Of a DNA stretch of 64,000 bases, positions 50,501 to 58,892 are shown one piece after another. The stretch lies in contig JALIZF010001631.1 in NCBI GenBank assembly GCA_029948255.1, positions 124,001 through 188,000 of the forward strand, given 5' to 3'. The position numbers and the translations under genes are program-made. The notes below the pieces were generated by a model that was given only the letters and a program-made list of their open reading frames with translations, ran no database searches and was not told the DNA's origin. This DNA comes from Telmatactis stephensoni (lineage: Eukaryota > Cnidaria > Anthozoa > Actiniaria > Isophelliidae). Each line of letters opens with the position of its first letter. Position 1 is the first letter of the stretch.

Positions 50501-51927
50501 ATCAGATACCTGGAGGCATTTTGGGGTAGAGGCTGGTAACATAACTATTCTAAACTGATTTTTCATGCTGAATGCGAATATGACAGTTACCAAGACGTAT
50601 TCTGCAGTCTTATACGTGTAAATGACGTATTTTGTGAATTGCTACAGTCATTTCATACTAACGGCTTTTTCATGTAATTCCAAAAGTTCCCAAACTTAAA
50701 AACAATTACCATAGCTGGAAAGAGCACATAAAAATCAGTAAAACTGTGAAGTTTGAAGGATATAAGTTGAAAAATCAAGGAGATACGAATTTTCAAAAAT
50801 CGAAATTTTGTATGAAAACACTTACAGTTATGCAATAGATACAAACAAATTTCGATTTTTGAAAATTTAGAATAGTTATGTTATCAGCCTCTACCCCAAA
50901 ATGCCTTCTGCACTTTTTGCGATCGACTTTTTCAGTTTTGCGCCTAGTCTAATTAATCTGCTCGTGTCGTTCGTTCATCCATCCATTGTAAACCATTTAA
51001 AACACTAATTATATTGACATTGTTTTCTATATTTAACAGGGAACATTACCACGTAATCACCTGCCAACCTACAAACAACTCTATCCCCCAAGCTGTTCAG
51101 TGTCTACAAAACTAGACGACACATCGTCTACTAAAGCATCTTACCAGTCCATTGCAACCCTACCAGTTAAACCTAAACGTAACAGTAGCAGCCATTACAC
51201 TAGTAAAGCACGTGATAGGACATCAGAATCTGTTTGTTCACAGAAAATCAAACCAGATTCAATGTGTTATAACCCAAATCATTATGATGATATAACAAGT
51301 AGAATGCAGGCACTGAATCTACAGCACGTAGATCATAGAGACTCTGCAGACAGGTTAAGCGTCTATGACAACGTTATCGTTGACCAACCAAAACGCTCAC
51401 CAGAAAGACGTGTGTCCTCGACCAAAATATACCTTCAGCCTCAGCGAAACGACATGAGATTGTCCAAAGGGTATGACCCATCGAGATATACAAGTCAAGA
51501 GCAAGACCTTCCCCGACAACCTAGAGTATACTACCAGGGCACTTCAGATATAAGTGGAAGAGAACCAAGGTCGAAGTCCTATGATGTGATTACATCAAGT
51601 AGAGTTCTTCCATACAATGGTTTTGCACCCAGTCACAGACCCCCTCCATCTTACGAGGCAGTTCAACAAGCTAAAGGCATGTTACATAATAGTTGTACAA
51701 GGCCATGGTACCAAGATAACGCATCGGTGTACTCTGAACCTATCTTAGACTCTGCCACCTCACCTACTAATCTACGAGCCATATCCCCCAGGTATATTAC
51801 AGACAAGCTATTGTGTGAACGATGTTGTCAAGTTCCTATTAGTCGACAACAACGGATATGTGCTGGATGTGAACAAGAGAATTATCGAAGGCATAGACTG
51901 ACAGACCATACAGATATGCTGTACTAA
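38771..51927 (+). CDS. USP53/USP54-like ubiquitin-specific protease
   Basis: Fifteen exons: 38771-38875, 40894-41070, 41629-41679, 42130-42243, 43260-43339, 43680-43785, 44120-44180, 44944-45038, 45429-45578, 45910-46635, 47954-48174, 48464-48586, 49006-49147, 50237-50327 and 51040-51927. They give about 1042 residues if one frameshift is discounted. The N-terminal 330 residues are a USP domain closest to human USP53/USP54 ([50 protein letters not shown]). Cys28 (NNCFLNS), His290 (GKHYST) and an Asp in WIYFDD are all present. Human USP53/54 were long listed as inactive but have more recently been reported to act on K63-linked chains. The rest is mostly disordered: basic/serine region, [10 protein letters not shown], a helical segment ([20 protein letters not shown]), a PPPSY motif and a terminal CxxC...CxxC pair. 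Nine bases into codon context GCT-G-TAC at about 45979 the frame shifts by +1, see findings. Confidence 0.92.
41284..41360 (+). ncRNA. possible tRNA-derived SINE head in a USP intron
   Basis: TGGCTTAGTTGG (41286-41297) matches an A box. TGGTTCAGGA (41331-41340) is a partial B box at 45-base spacing. The body beyond shows no clear SINE signature, so this may be a decayed copy. Confidence 0.4.
42850..43167. mobile_element. hairpin-capped TIR element 6
   Basis: Hairpin 42850-42987 (arms about 60 bp; outer ends ATATTACATG/CATGTAATAT) precedes a 176-bp segment with perfect 16-bp TIRs TTTATCATATAATTAT (42992-43007 and 43152-43167). The hairpin shares TTACATG ends and TTTTATCTTC-type arms with that of element 2, so those two hairpins are homologous. 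Tandem TTTTCACTAGTGAAAA palindromes lie inside. Sits in a USP intron. Confidence 0.75.
44182..44535. repeat. 60-bp minisatellite, about six copies
   Basis: Units built from GTAAGACAGTCAGTCA and TTGATAGTCAGTCATGTTG blocks start directly at the donor of the exon ending 44180. Every unit therefore contains GTAAGAC and several potential cryptic donors. Confidence 0.9.
44564..44902. mobile_element. 339-bp MITE, TGTTTATATGGAGGCGAG ends
   Basis: TTATATGGAGGCGAGCCAGC at the left and GCTGTCTCGCCTCCATATAC at the right are inverted copies with a few differences. Inner CCCGGTAAGCGGG motifs add further symmetry. In the same USP intron as the 60-bp minisatellite. Confidence 0.65.
46681..47898. mobile_element. 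TIR element filled by a 36-bp minisatellite
   Basis: AGTCTCCTTCGCAGC (46681-46695) and its inverse GCTGCGAAGGAGACT (about 47883-47897) bound the segment. The same ends are found on the 73-bp element at 54981-55053, which has a 9-bp target duplication. About 22 units of a 36-bp repeat (CCGTTCTTAGTATCGTCACA then CAACGCTCCACACAAA) fill 47082-47866, with one 33-bp variant. Because 36 is divisible by three and units lack stops, four long open frames appear (up to 309 codons); none has a start context, homology or splice partner. It lies in the USP intron between 46635 and 47954. Confidence 0.75.
50479..50951. mobile_element. 473-bp MITE with ~80-bp TIRs
   Basis: TAGACTAGGCGCATTTTCG at the left matches the inverse of the right end (GCGCCTAGTCTA). 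GGCATTTTGGGGTAGAGGCT and TAACATAACTATTCTAAA recur in both arms. No coding content; in a USP intron. Confidence 0.75.
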
Positions 51928-52152
51928 TAGTACTGAACTCTTGCATTAATTCTCAATATTACATGTCGGATTTGTACATGAAAACAGGATATGGCCCTCA
52001 CAAAGTGTTCACAGTTTCAATTTGGAGGACAGAATAATAGATCTCTATCTTGAGAATTAATAGCGTTTCTTATGCAAACGAGTTGACCTTCAAATTGAAC
52101 CTGAAAGGGAATTGACTGCAAGTGGTTAGTACGCCAAGATATTTGTATAAAT

Positions 52153-52415
52153 CTAGTAGAGTAGTTATCGTATGACTGTGACAACGGCACGGTTACGACA
52201 CGGCACGGTTACGACACGGTACGGTTACGACACGGCACGGTTACGACACGGTACGGTTACGACACGGCACGGTTACGACACGGTGCGGTTACGACACGGT
52301 GCGGTTACGACACGGCACGGTTACGACAGGAATTTCGAATGTTTTTACATATATCACGGTACGGGCACAACGCGATCCGTTTCACGCTCATACGAAAACT
52401 GTTCTAGTGCTCTTT
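52153..52415. mobile_element. TCGTATGACTGTG-type MITE with internal 16-bp tandem repeat
   Basis: The left end (GTAGTTATCGTATGACTGTG) is matched by the inverse of the right end (CACGCTCATACGAAAACTG). About nine copies of ACGGCACGGTTACGAC (52183-52330) expand its left half. The core AATTTCGAATGTTTTTA is shared with copies at 31.3 kb, 31.6 kb and 54.9 kb. Confidence 0.7.
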
Positions 52416-52551
52416 AGCTTACAAGCATGGTGTTTGTTACCAGTGCTCACAGGTTATATGAAGCTACCAGAAACAGCTATAAATAGTCCCTTAGTTACGC
52501 ACGCTTTTTATGAAACGTGATATGAGAGGGAAAGGTGGTGCTGATTAACCT

Positions 52552-52756
52552 TAGACTGCGAGCAGACCTCCTTTTCCCTCCAGAATCCCAAAATACGAGT
52601 CCGATCGGAAACACGGACGAGCGAGGAATGGGGGAGAGAAGGGAAGGCGAGGTCTCCCGCCTCCCCTCTCCCTCTCTCCCCCATTCCTCGTCCGTTTTTC
52701 CGATCGGACTCGTATTTTGGGATTCTGGAGGGAAAAGGAGGACTGCTCGCAGTCTA
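52552..52756. mobile_element. 205-bp fold-back element with exact 9-bp target duplication
   Basis: The element is a near-complete palindrome: TAGACTGCGAGCAG...CTGCTCGCAGTCTA ends, with arms of about 90 bp also sharing ATCCCAAAATACGAGT and ATTCCTCG. GATTAACCT flanks it exactly on both sides (52543-52551 and 52757-52765). A 9-bp duplication plus TAG/CTA ends indicate a Mutator-like MITE. Confidence 0.85.
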
Positions 52757-52984
52757 GATTAACCTTTATGCAGAGAACACAAATATCGCAAGACTTATCA
52801 TCTCAAATGTACGTTTCTCTTACGTAAAAAATCGACGCAAGGGGAAAAATATCATTTAGTCGTCAGACTTTTGTTACAAGGGTTTGATAAGCGTGTTTAT
52901 TGAATTTCCTATCAACTAATGACAAATGAAAACTACATTTTGTAAATATGTATATATAATTTATACTTTGACTATATTTTATTT

Positions 52985-53190
52985 AGAAAGGAATTCTCAA
53001 TAACTGTATTTGTAAATCCACAATAGGTTTCTGATCAGTGGATCAGCCAAACATCGGTCTTTAGAAACCTATTGTGGATTTACAAATACAGTTATTGAGA
53101 ATTCCTTTCTTTCAGTGGATCACTCTAATACTCGATTCTGATTGGTCGAGAAGAGTACAATGAATCGTTAACTGTACACAGTATATAACA
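52985..53190. mobile_element. hairpin element 7 with perfect 48-bp arms
   Basis: Arms 52985-53032 and 53063-53110 are perfect 48-bp inverted copies around a 30-base loop. CTGATTGG lies at 53138-53145 and a TATATAAC motif at about 53182. This is the layout of the other hairpin-capped elements, but the TIR next to the hairpin was not identified. Confidence 0.65.
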
Positions 53191-54932
53191 ATACTAATAG
53201 TAATTAACACTTAATATGTAGCGCTTAATAAGTAGCACTAAATATACAATCTTTATCGATTACAAGTTAACAGATGCTAACGATATTTTTAAGTTTTCAA
53301 ATTCGACTGGCCTAAAGGTTTGTGAATTACCAAAGCTTTCCAATGTCGCTTATACCCGTGAATTGTACTGGGGCGCGAGATCATGAAGCGTAAGCAACAC
53401 TCAATAAGCACAGTTCATTGTCTTGTATCAAGTACACCTATTTCACAAAAGGTTGTCGGACGAGAGACCTAAAGCACGCGCGACTAGACCGAAAAGCAGT
53501 ATGGGTAGGTGCAAAACTTAACTCACTTTTCGGCTTTAGTCTTGATTTTAGAAATATTACGAAATGAATTACGTGCTGTATAAGGGTTAAGCAAGCTAGG
53601 TGTGGATAGTCGTGTAGTTTTATTGTTTTAACAATTTCTATCCATACATACATTCTTTCGGGTGAGTCGCGTATGCTTGGGGTCTTTGGTCCGACAACGT
53701 TTTTGGTGTATGTAAGCTGCTGACGTTACTCTTGAAAACCAGGCTTTGGACTCACTAGGGGTGGGTGGGTGAGGGTTCTTTCGTCTCATCTCTTCACGCC
53801 AGTTTTTAATCACCTACATTATTAAAAATTGTGCCCGCATGTAACATTGGCATCTATTTTTGTTTAAATGTATTCATTTATTATACGGGTATTCCAGTTT
53901 GACAGTTCTATAAAAAAATTTGCCGTCCGCACCCCTGAGATATAGAGCTTGATATGTATGGAAGCTAGTTAAACATTAACTGTCTTGGTATTCAGTCATG
54001 GTATTTACAGTTGTTTGGAAGTATTTTGTACATGTCCATGTATTGCTTCACCATCATATGATATTTTTATCAAGAATCAGTAAATAAATAGTTCCAATGC
54101 ATATAACCGTGCGATAACGTGTTTGTAGGCAACCCGCATCGCTAGAAAACTAATGAATACTATGTGAACTAACTGATTTTGGATTATTATTATCATCGCT
54201 TGGGTTTTTACCAGAACAAAAATGACCGTTTTTGACGTCATACAACAAGAACAGAAAACACAGTTATAGCCTCCAGCTAGGGTTTTTTTTATTGGAGGTT
54301 ATCGCTACAAGACCAAATTCAGTCTTAGCCCTGTACATTAGAAGTGATTTTTTTCTGTCGTTCGCTGCTTCAGTCACTAGTTTAAGTGCATTCTGGCACG
54401 GCATGCCGGGAAATTACGTGATTTTTCGACAGGAAATCTTCCCTGCCCCGCATGTTATACAAGGCTTGGCATGCCGCCCATCAATATATACTCCGGTTAT
54501 TATCGCGTTTATTCCCTTTAGTCAAATTTAATCCCATTCTGCGGAGCTTGCTCCTCTTCCAGAGCCCCTTGGCCTTCCACCTTATGCACATATTTTGGTT
54601 TTGAGGTAATTTCGTAGAAATAAAACCGAACATAGATTTTGAATGAAATTTCGTAGTTACTAACTAACCTTTACTGATTCCAAAAATCAAATTAAAAAGG
54701 GGTGTCACCGTGTTCGTTTTTACGCTAGATGACAGTAATTCTAAGCATATTGTTGAGGCCGGCCGATTGCCAGTAATTTTCATCGAGTCATTGTCAGCAT
54801 TGAAATGTTGAAGTTATTCTATCTTTTACACATCAAAAAAGTAAAACAGTAAAACCTCAAAAAATTGCAAGAAAAATTAACTGTCGTAAAATATTTATAG
54901 AAATATTTCGACACCAGTATATACCCTGATAT
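53191..54932. other. intergenic, no supported gene
   Basis: Between the convergent USP and topoisomerase genes. Open frames of 60-100 codons here have no homology, start context or splice partners that I can support. One CRE-like TGACGTCA occurs at about 54234. Confidence 0.45.
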
Positions 54933-54980
54933 TAGAGTAGATTTCGTATGACTGTGAAAACTGCACCGCACGGTCACGGC

Positions 54981-55053
54981 AGTCTCCTTCGCAGCCGTTA
55001 TTAGTCTAGCTCCCATTCCCCTGCGGTCCACTCCCGCCAGCCACTGGAGACTA
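54981..55053. mobile_element. 73-bp minimal Mutator-like MITE
   Basis: AGTCTCC...GGAGACT ends are flanked by exact copies of GGTCACGGC (54972-54980 and 55054-55062). Its terminus AGTCTCCTTCGCAGC is identical to that of the minisatellite-bearing element at 46681-47898. Confidence 0.8.
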
Positions 55054-55479
55054 GGTCACGGCACGGTTACGGCAGAAATTTCGAATGTTTTTATAGTCAC
55101 GGTACTGACACGGGTACGGTACCGAGTAGCCTGCGTAGCGGCTCTTTGGGGGAAGAGGAAGGGGAGGGGAGGGGAGGGGGAAGGAGGGAAAGGGGAAGGG
55201 GAGGGGGACTGGGGAGGAGAGGAGGGAAAGGAGAGCCTGCAGCCAAACCCCTGGTTTTTCCGTTACTGCCCACTCGAGGGATCAAATTTCCTTGACCAAT
55301 CAGAAATGACCGGAAGTGAAAGATGAGCTACTACTTGTCAAACTCACGTGTAGTTCTGGCACCTTTGCCGAACCAAAACAAATTCATAATTGATTAGACG
55401 GTTTTATGACATTTTTATGGTTATTTGTGTAATGCTTTATAATTAGTTTATTAATGCTTTCAACCCCTAAAAGCCTGCA

Positions 55480-55640
55480 GCTAGAGGACCAAAACCAAGA
55501 TCTGAGAGTGTAAACGATTTTTGTCGAATTTGCAAACTAAATTTAAGGATTTCAACTAACGGTTCTTCGGAGAATCTTTTCAAGCCGTCTGAGAGAAAGG
55601 AATGCAAAGGGCTGACCTCTCGACCTACGGATAAAATACA
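55480..55640 (+). pseudogene. captured exon with FCRICKLN (CxxC) motif
   Basis: The plus-strand frame reads ARGPKPRSESVNDFCRICK, then NLRIS and SENLFKPSERKECKGLTSR. The FCxxC motif followed by ENLFKPS...RKEC looks like a zinc-binding exon that is repeated in cnidarian genomes, from memory and not checked. The nearest upstream ATG (about 55453) is in a different frame, so the copy is broken. Confidence 0.4.
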
Positions 55641-55693
55641 CATAGAAAACATAAGTTTTTAACGTAGATTTATATGTAAGTTAACAGTAAACG

Positions 55694-56131
55694 CTATAGT
55701 AAAAGATTACAGTTCGCTACCTTTTGCCTGACCACCGCCTGTTTCAACGGTGTGAGTCTCGTCAACAACAATGCACGATACTGTCGCTTGTGAAGTTCAC
55801 TGGTGTTCTTCTTTAACTCAGCAGAGCTATAGAGGATTTGAAATTTACAATCCTTGATTTCATCAGCTTTTAAAGCAGAACGTTCGACACTAGATATCCC
55901 CAAATTATTCAGATGTGAAATTTGGTCATTAATGATGCTCGTCAAAGGAGCAATGACCACGACAACAGCACTTTCCTTAATCTGTGCGAAGGCTTGATAA
56001 ATCCTGCTTTTTCCGAAACCTCTAGGTAAAATCACAAGGACGTCTTTGCCAGCCAAGAGAGACTTCACAGCATGTTCTTGTTCTTGTTTAAGATCGAAAT
56101 TTAAAAGCTTCATATTCTCCTCCGCCGTCAA
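55694..56131 (-). pseudogene. RecQ-like helicase first exon, truncated and frameshifted
   Basis: From ATG at 56131 the frame gives 145 residues: a Q-type motif (LKQEQEHAVKSLL), Walker A LPRGFGKSR and motif Ia APLTSIINDQ, as in RecQ-family DNA helicases. The frame then departs from the family. The DExH block (IVVDETHTVET) is found at about 55737-55770 in another frame, so a one-base change separates it from the rest. Remaining helicase motifs and RecQ C-terminal domains are absent, and a possible GTAGC donor follows. This is a decayed copy moved by the surrounding TIR element. Confidence 0.7.
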
Positions 56132-56420
56132 CTCCGCTATCTTGAACTCTGACTTCCATCAAACATATCAACCTTTCAACGCTATCGATTTCGACCAATA
56201 GAAATACGCGGGCGCTCGTGCCCGCGAGTAACGGAAAAACCAGGGGTTTGGCTGCAGGCTCTCCTTTCCCTCCTCTCCTCCCCAGTCCCCCTCCCCTTCC
56301 CCTTCCCCTTTCCCTCCTTCCCCCTCCCCTCCCCTCCCCTCCCCTTCCTCTTCCCCCAAAGAGCCGCTACGCAGGCTAGGCACCGCGCGGTCTGTTTCAC
56401 ACTCACACGAAATTTGCTCT

Positions 56421-58892
56421 AGCTTGAAAACAGCTAATTCTACGTACGGCAAGTATTTGAGAATATCTCAGAAACGGAACGTAGATTTTTGTTGAAATTT
56501 AAATATCTGCATGATACGTTACCATACTCTTGTTGATTAAATAGAATAAGAATGATAGGTCACTGTGTTTGCTTTCGCGCTACAGCTCGCTAAAGTCCGA
56601 ATTTTGTCCTCAAATAGGCTTTGACATAGAGGACTAGGTCGAGTTTAGACAGAAGCCAATATCTCTCTCAGTTGTTTCCCTAAAAGCCTCGTGTCAATGT
56701 TTCTAGTCATCTTTTGATGTTTTCAGAGTTGTTTGCCGTAGTTTTGGGCATTTTATTTTTCAAAAATGTACTTTTTTATATCTAAATAATATAATATACA
56801 AAACTACATTTTGGAAATAGACACGACGGGGCACATGCGGAGTTTCTTACCTTCTTAGTTCACGCGCATTTTCTGCGCTTCAGACTGATCAAAATTCCCA
56901 AAGTAGATACTGACTTAAAGTGGGAAAACTGGATTGCCAAAATTGATTGACCTAAATAGTTATTTCCTATACAAAAAGTAAAGAGCTCATAGATTAAATT
57001 AAGAAGAGATTTTTTTCAATGACGAACAATAATGGCGAAAAGCGTCAAAAACCAGACCTTCGTGCGAGTTTTAACCCAAATTTCCGCTATGGATTAACAC
57101 TCCTCAAATCCTTTTTTCTACCGGTTAAAATACCAAGATAAAATACCTGTTTAAAACGGATTCTTGAATTTGCAGACGTTTTCTTGAAGTTGTGTTGGGA
57201 TTTTATTCAGCTTTTTCAAGCTGAATATAGCTAATTCAATTAACGTTGTCGCTAAAAAAAGCCTTAAGCCTAAAGCTTTGAAAACGGAATCATGAAATTT
57301 TTTATCACTGTATGCTTGCAAATTCTACAACTTGGACACATATTCCTTAAAGTCCCTATGACGCATATTTTTTTATTTTCAAACTCATTTCTTTTCTGGG
57401 AATATAGTTAAGATCTTTTTATCCCATTTTGGAATACTCTATATTTTCGGAGATATAAAAGTTTCAAATTTCAAAATGCGAATGTGATGACGTCAGGGGA
57501 GTCATCATCACCAGAGAGAGGTCTTCAATTCCACAACCAGATTTTTTACTCAAACACAGGCTTTACCAACGGAAATAAATTCCAAATGAAAAAATAAGAG
57601 TATATTTCAAGTCATCTTGGTTTTGTATAATAAATGATGACTCCCCTGACGTCATCAAATTTGCATTTTGAAATTTGAAATCTTTATATCTCGAAAAATA
57701 TGGAGTGTTCAAAAGCAAGACAAAAAGACCTCAACTATATTCCCAGAAAAGAAATGAGTTTGAAAATAAAAAAATATGCGTCATAGGGACTTTAATTTCT
57801 CAGATAGCCTACAGAGAAGTTTGTTAGTAGACAAAAGATATCTGAAAGGCTTTAGCCTTTTTTCCAACGACAACATTAATTGAAATATATAGCTATATAA
57901 AGAAAACATATAGCAAATGAAGTCCTAAACCTCATTTTCAATCCAAATTTTCGCTTTGGATTAACACTTTAATTCAGCTTTCATCGGCTAAAACTACTTA
58001 CAACTTAAACTTTCTGACAGAAATGATTTTAGTTTTGTACTACAGCTATTCTTCAACTCAGAAGTTTTTGTAGTTCACCGTTGCTCGAACTTGAAGATAA
58101 TCCCCTCTTAAAACTCAAACAATTCCAAGCTGGCGCTTTGTTGATGCAAAAAAACTTCATGCATGCATGTTTGTACACACTCACAAGCCCTAAGGGAAAA
58201 TTAACTTGTATGAAAAACTAGAAAAACAAAACCACAATCTGCTCTAACAAAGTAAAGCCAAATTAGGCGTCTGGCAAAAACGAATTAATTTCTCTATTTT
58301 TCTGCAAATGTTGCATGCAACTTGCACGAGATGGATCGCATCATGGATCGAATCGCTGTGTGCGCAATCAACATGAATCGCTGTGCAATCAACATGAATC
58401 GCTGTAGGATTTTGAAAGAAACTCTACCACTCACTGGAAATTTTTGGAAATGGACAAAACATAGGAAATACATTTTTCTAGATATTTTGCATTTGAAATT
58501 GCATTTTCCTAGATATTTCCTATCTTTTCATTTTCCCATGATAGGAAAGGAAAATGTATTTTCCTACATGAGCAAAAATTTCTAGTGACAGTCGTAGTCA
58601 AAAAAGGGGTTGGGGTGTGGGATAAAGCGGCAAATGTTGTACCGTTTAGATTGGCCACTTCGCCGCTTACAAAAAACGTTTCAATTTTACATCAACGACG
58701 AAACAAAGGATTAGAGAATGGATCTTTATATATAAATGAACCAATGTAAATATAATATGGTTTTATACAAGTTCGGTACTTCTCTCTGGATTAAAACACC
58801 AATACCTCTCGACCAGTCACAATACAGCATTTACAATACTGGTTTTAGCCCACCCCCCAGGGGTAACACTTGTATTTGTAGAGCACATTGCT
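56421..58892. other. 3' flank of topoisomerase gene, no supported gene
   Basis: Apart from the TTAA element at 57351-57791, no coding or RNA signal was recognised. The part nearest 58892 is expected to be the topoisomerase 3' UTR. Confidence 0.45.
57351..57791. mobile_element. 441-bp element with ~170-bp TIRs and TTAA duplication
   Basis: AGTCCCTATGACGCATA at the left and TATGCGTCATAGGGACT at the right are inverted copies flanked by TTAA on both sides (57347-57350, 57792-57795). Arms run about 170 bp to a shared GATGACGTCA...GGGGAGTCATCA block. TTAA specificity is typical of piggyBac and Kolobok-type elements; this copy has no coding capacity. Confidence 0.8.

Larger units (their letters stand above)
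55129..56378. mobile_element. 1.25-kb TIR element carrying two convergent exon fragments (Pack-MULE-like)
   Basis: TIRs of about 150 bp (TAGCCTGCGTAGCGGCTCTT and inverse; purine/pyrimidine-rich middle; AAACCCCTGGTTTTTCCG at the inner edge) flank a 0.95-kb core. Flanking 9-mers GGTACCGAG and GGCACCGCG match at seven of nine positions, in keeping with a decayed Mutator-type duplication. The core contains a plus-strand CxxC exon and a minus-strand RecQ-like exon, each reading inward from its own end. CCAATCAG (about 55290), ACCGGAAGTG (an ETS-type site, about 55309) and CACGTG (about 55346) lie upstream of the plus-strand exon. Confidence 0.75.
54933..56420. mobile_element. TCGTATGACTGTG-type MITE broken by two later insertions
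   Basis: The left end (AGAGTAGATTTCGTATG) and right end (CACACGAAATTTGCTCT) are inverted copies. Reading across the two insertions (54981-55053 and 55129-56378) restores the same order of motifs as the intact copy at 52153-52415. It therefore inserted first, and the other two elements are younger. Confidence 0.75.
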
